In this document: piece after piece, positions 8,705 to 17,332 of the stretch | Numbering within the stretch: the first letter of the stretch is position 1 | Layout: every line of letters starts with the position of its first letter | DNA from: an uncultured Hyphomicrobiales bacterium | Lineage (GTDB): Bacteria; Pseudomonadota; Alphaproteobacteria; Rhizobiales; Beijerinckiaceae | DNA length: 64,000 nt | Direction of reading: 5' to 3' | Assembly: GCA_903902915.1 (NCBI GenBank) | Contig: CAIUWR010000024.1 | Location: forward strand, 18,010 to 82,009 | The notes under the pieces: generated by a model | The model's database searches: none | Told to the model about the DNA's origin: nothing | Seen by the model: the letters and a program-made list of their open reading frames with translations, nothing else | Made by a program: the position numbers and the translations under genes

Positions 8705-9181
8705 TCAGAGCGGCAGGGCCAGCAGTGTGTCGATGCGCGAGCTGTCGCAGACGACGATGCGCGAGGTCAGCGCCACGCCATCTACCGTCCGTCGCCATGT
8801 GTCGAGATAGCGGCCCGTGGCGAAGAGATCGGTCTTTCCATCGCGCATGATGCGCAGGACGATGAAGGAGACTTCGCTTTTCACGGCGTCCGCCTCGACC
8901 AAAAGAATCGAGGGCTGCCCCAGCACATGGCGATAGGCCTGCCGCTCGTAGATATTGGCGGTGCGCAGGGCCGAGACGCGGTCGCGCACCATGCCCTTGG
9001 AATTGAGGAAGATCAGCGAGGCCTCATAACCTTCGCGCATATTCTCGGCGCTGGTGACCCGATAGAGGCAATCATCCGTGAAAAAGTCCGGCCATTCCTC
9101 CAGCCGGTCGTCGTCGAGGCAGCGCGCATGGGCGGTCTGCGCCTGAGCGATGGCGAACCAGAGGTCTAGCAAGTCGCTCAT
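8705..9181 (-). CDS. Aromatic-ring-hydroxylating dioxygenase beta (small) subunit
   Basis: The protein has 158 residues with the NTF2/SnoaL-like fold of ring-hydroxylating dioxygenase small subunits. Typical features are DDDRLEEWPDFFTDDCLYRV near the N-terminus, the RVSALRTANIYERQAYRH block, and LFATGRYLDTW. Small subunits hold the alpha3beta3 hexamer together and rarely catalyse. The start is 1 bp after the alpha-subunit stop, so the pair is coupled. The ferredoxin and reductase needed to supply electrons are not encoded nearby. Confidence 0.88.
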   Translation of the reverse strand: MSDLLDLWFAIAQAQTAHARCLDDDRLEEWPDFFTDDCLYRVTSAENMREGYEASLIFLNSKGMVRDRVSALRTANIYERQAYRHVLGQPSILLVEADAVKSEVSFIVLRIMRDGKTDLFATGRYLDTWRRTVDGVALTSRIVVCDSSRIDTLLALPL

Positions 9182-9182
9182 G

Positions 9183-10433
9183 TCAGATCCCCATCTGCGC
9201 GCGCCAGGCTTTCCAGAAGCCGCGAATGGAGGCTTCCGTCACGCGGCTTTCGCTGCCTTCGGCCGTCTTGCCGCCCATTTCGATCACCGAGCGCTCATCG
9301 GGCGCGCCTGCGGCCCCGCGCTGCACGAAGCCGCCCACGCAGCCATCCTCCATGGAAATATAGCCTGCAGGCCCCACAAGATTCGCCTGCTTGAGCCGCA
9401 TCATGCGCTCCTCCGGCGTGTCCTCCTCGAAGCCCAGATAAATCCAGTTGAGATCGGTCTGCTCGGGGCCGCGCGGAATCACTTGCCGGATGGCGATGGC
9501 GTTCTGAATTTGTTGCACCACCATGGCCGGGAAGACCGAGAGGATCTGCAAGGTGACGCCATCGGGATATTCATCGAAGCCTAGCAGCAGCGAGGGATCG
9601 GCGAGTTTGTAATCGCTATCGGAGCGGATCTTCTGCGCGGAATAATCGGCGTTGCCGGTGGGTCCGCGATCAATCGCCGAATAGCTCACATGATGGCCGC
9701 CACTTTCATCGACGATGATCGCGCCCTTCTGCGAGAGGCGGTTCAGCTCGAAGGTGGTGAAGAACAGATGCAGGATGCTGGCGTGGTAGGAGTCCTTCAC
9801 ATTCTCGATATAGAGCTTCCAGTTGTTCGGGAGCGCCTGCGTGAAGCGGCCGAGCACCACGGGTTTGCGGTCGCGGAACACGCGGGCGATGCGCGTGGCG
9901 ATCTCCTCGCCCAGATAATCGGGCAGCGACGGGGCCTCCGCCGCGAACGTGCCGTAGACGAGGCCGCTGATGGTCTCCACCCGCAGCTTGCGCGGGCCGT
10001 GCTCGCTGATCTTGAAATCGGGCGACATGCCGCCCTTGCCCTTGACGCCCTTGGCGAAGGCCACGCCCGTGAGGTCGCCCTCCAGATTGTAGGACCATGC
10101 GTGGTAGACGCAGGAGAAGCCCTTGGCCGCCTTGCCCTTGTCGTCGAGACAGATCAGCGAGCCGCGATGGGCGCAGCGATTCTCGAAAGCGTGGATCTCG
10201 CCGGAAGCGTTGCGCGTGACGACCACGGGCGCGTCGCCCACGAAGGTGGAGCGCCAGTCGCCGGGGTTCGCCACATCGCTTTCAAGACACAGGAAGCTCC
10301 AGGACGGGCCCTGAAAAATCCGCGTCTGCTCCTGCGCATAAACATCCTCGCGCTGGAACGCCCAATAGGGCACGCGCGTCAGGCCTTCGGGCCACTGCGA
10401 TGGCGGCGCTTGCGTTGGACCATTCGAGCCCAT
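9183..10433 (-). CDS. Rieske oxygenase alpha subunit, salicylate 5-hydroxylase/anthranilate dioxygenase-like
   Basis: The protein has 416 residues. The open frame runs far upstream, but ATG 10433 is preceded by GGAGAGG at proper spacing and begins the conserved N-terminus ([16 protein letters not shown]). Rieske ligands are C87-H89 (CAHRG) and C108-H111 (CVYH). Mononuclear iron ligands are D214-x-x-H217 and H222 ([12 protein letters not shown]), with a distal Asp in YISMEDG. Overall layout, including [13 protein letters not shown] and [20 protein letters not shown], recalls NagG-type salicylate 5-hydroxylase, whose product is gentisate. A gentisate-dioxygenase-like gene lies just across the divergent promoter, which supports but does not prove this assignment. 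Confidence 0.88.
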   Translation of the reverse strand: MGSNGPTQAPPSQWPEGLTRVPYWAFQREDVYAQEQTRIFQGPSWSFLCLESDVANPGDWRSTFVGDAPVVVTRNASGEIHAFENRCAHRGSLICLDDKGKAAKGFSCVYHAWSYNLEGDLTGVAFAKGVKGKGGMSPDFKISEHGPRKLRVETISGLVYGTFAAEAPSLPDYLGEEIATRIARVFRDRKPVVLGRFTQALPNNWKLYIENVKDSYHASILHLFFTTFELNRLSQKGAIIVDESGGHHVSYSAIDRGPTGNADYSAQKIRSDSDYKLADPSLLLGFDEYPDGVTLQILSVFPAMVVQQIQNAIAIRQVIPRGPEQTDLNWIYLGFEEDTPEERMMRLKQANLVGPAGYISMEDGCVGGFVQRGAAGAPDERSVIEMGGKTAEGSESRVTEASIRGFWKAWRAQMGI

Positions 10434-10484
10434 GACGTCCCTCTCCAGCTTGTCGCCAGCGGCGCCCGTTGACTGGCTCCACCC

Positions 10485-10546
10485 GTTGGTCCAACTATCG
10501 CGAAGCAACGCCAAGCGCGAGCGAATTTTACGCCTGCGCGGACCAA
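10485..10546. promoter_or_regulatory. Candidate operator: GTTGGTCCAAC palindrome plus GGACCAA half-site
   Basis: In the 141-bp divergent gap, GTTGGTCCAAC at 10485-10495 is an 11-bp perfect palindrome. GGACCAA at 540-546 of the same kilobase (10540-10546) repeats its half-site about 45 bp away. TGGT/ACCA-type dyads are common GntR-family (FCD) operator cores. It would sit between the oxygenase alpha gene and the hydroxyacid dehydrogenase gene. No regulator gene is adjacent. Confidence 0.35.
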
Positions 10547-10574
10547 TCGAACCGCTTTGAGGAAACCCCGCCCC

Positions 10575-11546
10575 ATGCAGTCCATCGTCATCCTCGACGA
10601 CTACCAGAATGTCGCCCTCGGTTTTGGCGATTGGGACAAGCTCGCCGGGCGGGCCTCCATCAAGGTGCTCAACCGCCACATCGCCAATCAGGCCGAATTG
10701 ACCGCCGAGCTGGCCGACGCCGACATCATCGTGGCGAACCGCGAGCGCACCGTGATCAGCGACGCCTTGCTGGCGACGCTGCCCAGGCTCAAGCTGATCG
10801 TGACGTCGGGCATGCGCAACGCCTCCATCGACGTGGCCGCCGCCAATGCGCGCGGCGTCATGGTCTGCGGCACCTCGACGCTGGGCTATCCCACGGCGGA
10901 GCTGACCTGGACGCTGATCCTCGCCTATATGCGCCGTCTGCCGCAGGAGGTCGCCTCGCTGGCCGCTGGCGGCTGGCAGACCTCGGTTGGAACCGGCGTG
11001 CGCGGCAAGACGCTGGGCGTGATCGGCCTTGGGCGCATCGGCACGGATGTGGCGAAGGTGGGCCTCGCGCTCGGCATGAAGGTCATCGCCTGGTCGCGCA
11101 GCCTGACGCCGGAGAAGGCGGCGGCGCAGGGCGTGGACTGCGTGTCGTTGGACGATCTGCTGGCACGCGCCGATGTGGCGACGATCCATCTTCTCTTGAA
11201 CAAGGACACCCGGGGCTTCATCGGCGCCGACAAGCTCGCCAAGATGAAATCCACCGCGCTGCTGGTCAACACCTCGCGCGCGCAGCTCATCGACACGCCC
11301 GCCCTGATCTCGGCCCTGAAGGCCGGGACGCTCGGCGGCGCGGCGCTCGATGTCTATGACCACGAGCCGCTGGCCGCTGACGACCCAATCCGCAGCGCTC
11401 CCAACACGCTGTTGACGCCGCATCTGGGCTTCGTGATGGCCGAGAATTATCAGATCACCTTCAGCCAGGGCGTCGAGAACATCCTCGCATGGCTCGACGG
11501 CGCGCCCATCCGCGTCATCGAGCCCAACGCGCCTGCGGGACACTGA
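10575..11546 (+). CDS. D-isomer 2-hydroxyacid dehydrogenase family protein
   Basis: The protein has 323 residues, the family's usual length. It has the split catalytic domain and the NAD-binding Rossmann motif [16 protein letters not shown]. The substrate arginine lies in [16 protein letters not shown], followed by the glutamate in YDHEPL and the catalytic histidine in LTPHLGF. Such enzymes reduce 2-oxoacids or oxidise D-2-hydroxyacids with NAD(P)H. The ATG at 10575 has AGGAAA upstream; the TTG at 10557 overlaps that site. It is followed 3 bp later by the gentisate-dioxygenase-like gene, suggesting that it handles a pyruvate- or ring-cleavage-derived oxoacid. Confidence 0.9.
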   Translation: MQSIVILDDYQNVALGFGDWDKLAGRASIKVLNRHIANQAELTAELADADIIVANRERTVISDALLATLPRLKLIVTSGMRNASIDVAAANARGVMVCGTSTLGYPTAELTWTLILAYMRRLPQEVASLAAGGWQTSVGTGVRGKTLGVIGLGRIGTDVAKVGLALGMKVIAWSRSLTPEKAAAQGVDCVSLDDLLARADVATIHLLLNKDTRGFIGADKLAKMKSTALLVNTSRAQLIDTPALISALKAGTLGGAALDVYDHEPLAADDPIRSAPNTLLTPHLGFVMAENYQITFSQGVENILAWLDGAPIRVIEPNAPAGH

Positions 11547-11549
11547 CCC

Positions 11550-12758
11550 ATGACTGACGCCGCCAAGACTGCGCATCCGCCCCTCAACGCCGACGCGCGC
11601 GCGCGCATGGAGGCCTTGAACGCGGAGGCGGGCGGGCTTTCGATCTGGCTGCGCACGCAGGCCAACGCCCCCGCCCAGCGCCCGTGGTTCCGCGAGGCGG
11701 ATGTGGGCGCGGCGGGCGAGATGGCGCAGGGCCGCGTTGGCGCAGGCCAGATGAAGGCGGTGCCCCACCATTGGAAATGGCGGGAGATTTCGCCCTATCT
11801 CGACAAGATCGCGCGTATCGCCAGCGAGGCCGACGTGCCGCCGGTGGAATTCGCCGACCGGCAGCAATTCCTGCTCACCAATCCGGGTCTGGGCGGGCGA
11901 CTGCAAGTGGCCTCGACCATTCGCTGCGCTGTGTCGATCTATAATCCTGGCGATGTGGCGCGCGCCCATCTGCACAGCCCCAACGCCAGCCGCACCATTC
12001 TGTCGCATAATGGCGGCTACACCAATGTGGAGGGCGAGCGTTGCGAAGCCACGCGCGGCGACCTCGTCCTCACGCCCAACGGCACATGGCATGACCATGG
12101 CAATGACGGCGGCGATCCCATCGTCTGGATCGACACGCTCGATTGGCCGCTGCTCGAACATCTCGACATCATCTGGCTCGACGAAGAGCTGCCCAACGAT
12201 CTGGGCCGCGACAATATCCGCGCGCAGAAGACCGTCTTCGAGACCGGCCATTCGCGTCGCCTTTATGGCGCGGGCGGCATCGTGCCGCGCTTCGCCTCGC
12301 ACCAGCGCGGCATCGGCCACGGGCTCTCGCCCTTCATCCATTATCGCGGTGCGGACATCCGCGCGGCGCTCGCCGACATGCGCGGCGAGGCCGGTTGCCC
12401 CTATGAGGGGATCGACCTTGCGCTGGTGAACCCGGTGACCGGCGGCTCCCTGTTCCCCACGCTCGGCTATGGCGCCCAGATGATCCGGGCTGGCGAAGAG
12501 ACCCGCGCCAAGCGCGAGACCTCCAGCACGGTCTATGTGGTGATGGAAGGACGCGGCCAGACCGAAGTTGCGGGCCGCACCTTCGATTGGGAGGAGAACG
12601 ACATCTTCGTCGTGCCGAACTTCCTCTGGCGCCGCCACAGGGCGACGACCGACGCCGTCCTCTACACGATGAGCGACGCGCCCCTGCTGGAGAAGATCGG
12701 CCAGTACCGCGCGCAGGGCTTGGACGCCAAGGGCAAGGTCACGCAGCTGGTGGCGTGA
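11550..12758 (+). CDS. Gentisate 1,2-dioxygenase-like bicupin dioxygenase
   Basis: The protein has 402 residues with two cupin domains, like gentisate and 1-hydroxy-2-naphthoate dioxygenases, which open hydroxylated rings with one Fe(II). The N-terminal cupin holds the metal site: [14 protein letters not shown] gives two His, and [17 protein letters not shown] gives the third, matching the family's TWHDHGN signature. The C-terminal cupin ([27 protein letters not shown]) appears to be the structural one. It lies directly after a hydroxyacid dehydrogenase and close to the two-subunit Rieske oxygenase, consistent with a salicylate-to-gentisate-to-maleylpyruvate route. The exact substrate is unproven. 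Confidence 0.88.
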   Translation: MTDAAKTAHPPLNADARARMEALNAEAGGLSIWLRTQANAPAQRPWFREADVGAAGEMAQGRVGAGQMKAVPHHWKWREISPYLDKIARIASEADVPPVEFADRQQFLLTNPGLGGRLQVASTIRCAVSIYNPGDVARAHLHSPNASRTILSHNGGYTNVEGERCEATRGDLVLTPNGTWHDHGNDGGDPIVWIDTLDWPLLEHLDIIWLDEELPNDLGRDNIRAQKTVFETGHSRRLYGAGGIVPRFASHQRGIGHGLSPFIHYRGADIRAALADMRGEAGCPYEGIDLALVNPVTGGSLFPTLGYGAQMIRAGEETRAKRETSSTVYVVMEGRGQTEVAGRTFDWEENDIFVVPNFLWRRHRATTDAVLYTMSDAPLLEKIGQYRAQGLDAKGKVTQLVA

Positions 12759-12780
12759 GGGCGCCGACGATCAACGTGAA

Positions 12781-13815
12781 TCACTCCGCCTTCTTGTACG
12801 GCCCCAATTCCTTGATCACCGCGTTGAGAAACGACAGGTCGATCGCCTTGTCGACATTCACCTCGCCCTCGATCAGCTTCTCGCCCTTCAGCACCTCAAG
12901 ATCCGTCTTGAGGCTGGCGACATTCATCGTTCCGTCGGGGTTGCAGGCGGCGAGCGGGAAGTTTCGATAGAATTGCGGGTCTTTGATGGGCGTATATTCG
13001 TTGAGGATCTTGATGATGGCTTCGCCCTTTTCGCCCACGAAGCGGCCGTTGGCGTCCAGCGCGTCATTATGATCGCGCACGCCGCGAATGAAGGCCCTCA
13101 TGAATTTGCGCGCGGTTTCGGGTTTTTGCGTGGCGAAGGCGCCCGAATAGAAGATCACGGCGATCTGGTGATTGGGATAGGCCTCGTCATCGGTCAGCAC
13201 CCGCGTCGCGAGGCCGCGATTGATGGCCTCCGTCGTCGCGGGCTCGGCGGGGAGGGCGGCGTCCACCGCGCGATTGGTCAGGGCGACCACATGCTGGGGG
13301 AAGGCGAGGAAGGTCTGGTCGATGTCGGTGATTTTCAGCCCGGCCTTTTCGAGCATTTTATAAAGCGTGACGCTGGCGGCGGTGCCGGGCGCGCTATTGG
13401 CGATCTTCATGCCCTTGAGGTCGGCGAGCGTCTTGTAACGGCCTGATTCGATGAGATCCTTGCGCACGATGAGCGTCTGGCTTGTGCGTCCGGGCGGCGT
13501 CGAGACCTTGTCGGCCACGATGCGGATGTCCACGCCTCGCGCCAACGCATTGTAGAGCGCCGCCGAGGCCGCGCCCGCGATGACCTGCAAGTCCCCGCCC
13601 GCCATGGAGGTGACCATGCGCGCTGCGGAATCGAAGGCGACGAACTGGACGTCCAGCCCCTCCTCGCGGAAATAGCCTTTCTTGTCGGCCACATAGAGGC
13701 CGATGTCCGTGGCGGTTTGCGTATTGCCGACGACGACCTTCTCCTGCGCGCGGGCGGGAGCAAGGGTGAGCGCGCCAAGCAGGGCGACGGCGATCAAGCC
13801 TTTGAAGGGCGACAT
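12781..13815 (-). CDS. NMT1/THI5-like ABC transporter substrate-binding protein
   Basis: The protein has 344 residues with a clear signal peptide (FKGLIAVALLGALTLAPARAQ). The SsuA/TauA-like fold follows: VVVGNTQTATDIGLYVADKKGYFREEGLDV, then a GDLQVIAGAASAALYNALARG segment. These receptors feed ABC importers for sulfonates, nitriles, pyrimidine precursors or aromatic acids. No permease or ATPase accompanies it. It lies 86 bp downstream of the dehydroshikimate dehydratase gene on the same strand and may bind quinate, shikimate or an aromatic acid. It converges on the gentisate-dioxygenase-like gene. Confidence 0.88.
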   Translation of the reverse strand: MSPFKGLIAVALLGALTLAPARAQEKVVVGNTQTATDIGLYVADKKGYFREEGLDVQFVAFDSAARMVTSMAGGDLQVIAGAASAALYNALARGVDIRIVADKVSTPPGRTSQTLIVRKDLIESGRYKTLADLKGMKIANSAPGTAASVTLYKMLEKAGLKITDIDQTFLAFPQHVVALTNRAVDAALPAEPATTEAINRGLATRVLTDDEAYPNHQIAVIFYSGAFATQKPETARKFMRAFIRGVRDHNDALDANGRFVGEKGEAIIKILNEYTPIKDPQFYRNFPLAACNPDGTMNVASLKTDLEVLKGEKLIEGEVNVDKAIDLSFLNAVIKELGPYKKAE

Positions 13816-13901
13816 GTTTCCTCCGATATCTCGCGCGTTGGGCGCGTTCGATATCAGGCTAGCATGTCTTGACGCTGCGGGTCATCAGCTTCTCGTCAGC
13901 C

Positions 13902-15803
13902 CTAATCCAGCATCGCCCGTTCGCGCATGGCCTCGTCCTGCTCGGCCGCCTGCGCCGCCAGCCGCACGGGCGTGTTGGCGGCGCCGAAGAGATCGTAGTT
14001 GCGGCGCTGCACCACTTCGAAGAAGAAGCGCTGGTCGAACATGCGGGTATAGATGTGGAAGAATTCGCCGCCCTTGTGGCGGTCGTAGAGAATGTCGAGG
14101 TCGCGCATGCGCTCGATCAGCTCCGGCTCCAGATCATAGCGCGCCGACAGGTCCGCATAATAATTGTCGGGAATGTCGAGGAATTGCACGCCATTGGCGC
14201 GGGCCTGCTCGACGAAGGCGAAGAGATCGTCCGTCGACAGCGCGATCTGCTGCACCCCGCCGCCGCCGAAATTCTCCAGAAAGCGCGACACTGCGGTCGA
14301 GCCGCCGTCGGCGATGTTCAGGGGAATGCGCACCGAACCGTCGGTGGAGCGCACCACGCGGCTGAAGAAGGCGCCATAGGGATCGGCCAGCTCCACCTGC
14401 GGCTCCTCCGTAAAGCCCAGCACCGCCTTGTAGAAGGTGACCCAGGACAGAAGTTCCGAGCGGCGGACCATGTTGTTGAGATGGTCCACCCGGTTCAGCG
14501 GACCGGCATGGTCGGGGGCGTCAAGGAAGAGGAAGTCCTTGTCCCATGAGCTGCGCTCGGAATCCTTCATGAAATAGAGCATGGAGTTCTCCACCCCCGC
14601 CACGGCGGGGATCGAGGCTTCGCCCGGGCCGATGCGGCCCAGATAGGTCGGGGCGCCCAAAGCATTGGCGCGCTCGATGGCGCGGGCGGGATCATTCAGC
14701 CGCAGGGCCAGCGCGCAAACGCTGGTGCCATGCACCAGATAGAACGAATGGGCGAACCCATCCTGCTCGCGGTTGACGACGATGTTGATGTCGTTCTGCC
14801 GGAACAGGTCCACATCCTTCGAGCGATGGCGCGCCACCCGGCGGAAGCCGAGACCCTCCAGCTCCGCGACGAGGCGCGGCGACTGGGATGCGCCGGTGGC
14901 GAATTCGATGAACTCCACGCCGGTGACCTTTGTGGGGGCGGGCAGGGGGCGGCTGATGGCCAGGGCCGGAGCCTTGGCCGCAGCGCGGCGTTGGTTCAGC
15001 TCCTCGCCGCAGACCTCAAGAGCGCGCATGCCGTCGCGCGCGATGGCGGGGGCGGGGGCGCCGCGAAACTGGTCGTTGAAAATTTCGAGCGAAATCGGGC
15101 CGTTGTAGCCCGTGCCGATGGCCAATTCGAGAAAATCCACCACAGGCCAGTCGCCCTGGCCGGGGAAGCAGCGGTGATGGCGCGACAGGGAAATCACATC
15201 CATCAGGATGCCTGGCGCATCGGCCACCTGCACCAGCGCGATCTTGTCGCCGGGAATCTCGGCCATGGGGGCGATGGGGTTCTTGCGGGCGAAGGTGTGG
15301 AAGCTGTCCAGCACCACGCCGAGGTTCGGTCGGTCGGCGCGGCGCACGATGTCCCAGGCCTGCATCCAGTCATGCACATGCCGCCCCCAGGCCAGAGCCT
15401 CGAAGCCGATGCGGAAGCCCCGCTGCGCCGCTTGATCCGCCAATTCGGCGAGATCGGCGATGGAGCGCTCGGGATCGCCCAGGGATTCTTCGGAAACGTT
15501 GGAGCAGATGCACAGGAGCTTGGTGCCAAGCTCCTCCATCAGGTCGAATTTGCGCTGGGCGCGGTCGAAATTGCGGGCGCGCATGGGCTCGGGCATGCCC
15601 TCGAAATCGCGCATGGGTTGCAGCGCGATGATTTCGAGGCCCAGATCCTGCGCCATTTCGCGCACCTCGCGCGGCTTGCCGCTGAAGAAGGTGAGATCGT
15701 TCTCGAAAATCTCGATGGTGCGGAAGCCCGCGCGGGCGGCGGCCGCCAGCTTCACCTCAAGCGTGCCACCCATGCAGACCGTGGCGATGGACCATCTCAG
15801 CAT
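13902..15803 (-). CDS. 3-dehydroshikimate dehydratase, two-domain QsuB/QuiC-type
   Basis: The protein has 633 residues. ATG 15803 is chosen: it follows AAAGGA and starts the barrel (MLRWSIATVCMGGTLE). The frame upstream has no homology. Residues 1 to about 285 form a xylose-isomerase-like TIM barrel (GFRTIEIFENDL, IGFEALAWGRHVHDW, VLDSFHTFAR, ISLEIFNDQFR), which in QsuB and QuiC1 converts 3-dehydroshikimate to protocatechuate. The rest is a VOC/hydroxyphenylpyruvate-dioxygenase-like half. There the first His ligand (VDHLNN) and the Glu (FFFEVVQRR) remain, but the middle ligand is Gln (GVQQIAL). An AroE-type dehydrogenase lies 600 bp away and LigAB 19 kb away, which fits quinate/shikimate catabolism through protocatechuate. 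Confidence 0.88.
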   Translation of the reverse strand: MLRWSIATVCMGGTLEVKLAAAARAGFRTIEIFENDLTFFSGKPREVREMAQDLGLEIIALQPMRDFEGMPEPMRARNFDRAQRKFDLMEELGTKLLCICSNVSEESLGDPERSIADLAELADQAAQRGFRIGFEALAWGRHVHDWMQAWDIVRRADRPNLGVVLDSFHTFARKNPIAPMAEIPGDKIALVQVADAPGILMDVISLSRHHRCFPGQGDWPVVDFLELAIGTGYNGPISLEIFNDQFRGAPAPAIARDGMRALEVCGEELNQRRAAAKAPALAISRPLPAPTKVTGVEFIEFATGASQSPRLVAELEGLGFRRVARHRSKDVDLFRQNDINIVVNREQDGFAHSFYLVHGTSVCALALRLNDPARAIERANALGAPTYLGRIGPGEASIPAVAGVENSMLYFMKDSERSSWDKDFLFLDAPDHAGPLNRVDHLNNMVRRSELLSWVTFYKAVLGFTEEPQVELADPYGAFFSRVVRSTDGSVRIPLNIADGGSTAVSRFLENFGGGGVQQIALSTDDLFAFVEQARANGVQFLDIPDNYYADLSARYDLEPELIERMRDLDILYDRHKGGEFFHIYTRMFDQRFFFEVVQRRNYDLFGAANTPVRLAAQAAEQDEAMRERAMLD

Positions 15804-15964
15804 TGGGGGCGTCCTTTCGAGTGCATGCGCCACAAATAACCCGCGTCGCAAGGTCCAGCAAGGCGCGCCTGCGGGCCAATCCATATTTGGTGTGGGTCCG
15901 CCCCTTGCCGATGCGGCTTTGCGGGCAATGTTTCCAAAGGGTTCGGTAGCAATGGAGCAATCCA

Positions 15965-16354
15965 ATGAGCGTTTTTGGTTCAATCATGGGCAAGATCTTC
16001 GGCGGCAGCGCCCATACGCCGCCGGTGGGAACACCTGCCGGGGTCGCCGGGCAGACCACGACCGCCTCCACAGGCGCACAGCCGGGCGCCACGCCCACCG
16101 TGGATGTGGAGGCCGTCTTGATCGGCCTCGCCAGCAAGGGAGGCGAATCGCTGAACTGGCGCGGCTCCATCGTCGATCTCATGAAGCTGCTCAACCTCGA
16201 CAGCAGTCTGGCCGCCCGCAAGGAGCTGGCGAAAGAGCTGAAATATCCCGGCGACATGAATGACAGCGCGGCCATGAACATGTGGTTGCACAAGCAAGTC
16301 ATGCAACAGCTCGCGGCCAACGGCGGAAAGGTGCCCCAAGACCTCAAAAGCTGA
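15965..16354 (+). CDS. DUF3597 domain protein
   Basis: The protein has 129 residues and is recognised as DUF3597. It has an N-terminal MSVFGSIMGKIFG segment, a Pro/Thr/Ala linker, and a conserved helical C-terminal half (DVEAVLIGLA, LNWRGSIVDLMKLLNLDSS, ARKELAKELKYPGD, MNMWLHKQVMQQLA). The fold resembles small peptidoglycan- or LysM-associated domains in other bacteria, but no function is known. No signal peptide is obvious. It diverges from the dehydroshikimate dehydratase gene and precedes the shikimate dehydrogenase gene by 64 bp. Confidence 0.85.
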   Translation: MSVFGSIMGKIFGGSAHTPPVGTPAGVAGQTTTASTGAQPGATPTVDVEAVLIGLASKGGESLNWRGSIVDLMKLLNLDSSLAARKELAKELKYPGDMNDSAAMNMWLHKQVMQQLAANGGKVPQDLKS

Positions 16355-16418
16355 GTCGGTGGCGCGCTGGCGCGGGGTGGTTTATAGCCGCGCCAGCACG
16401 TCATAGCCGGAGATCGCC

Positions 16419-17261
16419 ATGAGCCACCCCGACCGCTTCCTCCTCGCCGGGGTCATGGGCTGGCCGATCATGCATTCGCGCTCGCCCAGGCTGCACAACT
16501 ACTGGCTCTCCCATTACGGCCTCACCGGCGCCTATCTGCCGCTTGCGATCCAGGCGCAGGGGCTTGAAGCGGCCCTGCGGGCGCTGCCTGCGCTGGGCTT
16601 CTCGGGCTGCAACCTCACCATCCCCCATAAGGAGGCGGCGCTGCGCATCGTCGACGAGGCCAGCCCGCTGGCGCGGCGCATCGGCGCGGTGAATTGCGTG
16701 GTGGTGCGCCCGGACGGATCGCTGGAAGGCCGCAACTACGACGCCTTCGGCTTCACCGCGAGCCTGCGCGAGCGCGCGCCCGAGCTGCGCTTTGACGCCG
16801 GACCTGCGGTGGTGATGGGGGCTGGCGGCGCCTCGCGGGCCATCCTCGCCGGGCTCATGGACGAGGGCGCCCCGGAAATCTTGCTGATCAACCGCAGCCG
16901 GGGCCGCGCGGAGGCCTTGGCGGCGGAGTTCGGGGGGCCGATCCGCACCGTACCATGGGAGGCGCGGGCGCAGGCGCTGGAGGGCGCGGCGATCCTCGTC
17001 AACACCACCAGCCAGGGCATGGTGGGGGAGGCGCCGCTCGATCTGCCGCTGGACGCGCTGCCGGTGCGCGCGCTGGTGATGGACATCGTTTATGCGCCTC
17101 TGGAGACGCCGCTGCTGGCTGGCGCGCGCGCGCGGGGCAACCGCGCGGTCGATGGGCTCGGCATGCTGCTGCATCAGGCGCGCCCGGCCTTCGAAGCGTG
17201 GTTCGGCATTGATCCGGTGGTGACGCCGGAGCTGCGCGCTTTGATCGAGGCGACGCTTTAG
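16419..17261 (+). CDS. aroE: Shikimate dehydrogenase (AroE/YdiB family)
   Basis: The protein has 280 residues. The shikimate-binding serines (S20 and S22 in MHSRSPRLHN) and catalytic lysine K71 (NLTIPHKE) are present. So are the NADP-binding Rossmann motif GAGGASRAIL, the NRSRGRAEAL strand and the terminal QARPAFEAWFG segment. The enzyme interconverts 3-dehydroshikimate and shikimate, or quinate in the YdiB subset. Its place near a dehydroshikimate dehydratase suggests a catabolic copy rather than the biosynthetic one. It has a CCGGAG site before ATG 16419. Confidence 0.88.
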   Translation: MSHPDRFLLAGVMGWPIMHSRSPRLHNYWLSHYGLTGAYLPLAIQAQGLEAALRALPALGFSGCNLTIPHKEAALRIVDEASPLARRIGAVNCVVVRPDGSLEGRNYDAFGFTASLRERAPELRFDAGPAVVMGAGGASRAILAGLMDEGAPEILLINRSRGRAEALAAEFGGPIRTVPWEARAQALEGAAILVNTTSQGMVGEAPLDLPLDALPVRALVMDIVYAPLETPLLAGARARGNRAVDGLGMLLHQARPAFEAWFGIDPVVTPELRALIEATL

Positions 17262-17332
17262 GGGGCCGGAGGGGCGACGTCCTGTCGTGAGTGGTTCCTG
17301 AGTTGGGGGCGACGAGGACGTCGTCCCTTCCG
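17262..17332. terminator. Family B GACGTC hairpin(s) between convergent genes
   Basis: The whole gap between the convergent aroE-type and spoVR genes consists of family B repeat sequence. Positions 307-327 of this kilobase (17307-17327) form a hairpin GGGCGACG-AGGA-CGTCGTCCC with one G-T pair; a weaker one lies at 17274-17289. The same hairpins recur at 36201-36254 and 60284-60424. By position it could act as a bidirectional terminator, though no long T-run follows. Confidence 0.55.

Noticed and set aside
10434..12638. Long minus-strand open frame (total 9183-12638) extending upstream of the Rieske alpha gene
   Set aside because: The extension runs antisense through the dehydrogenase and cupin genes and has no family. 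The real start at 10433 has a ribosome site and the conserved N-terminus.
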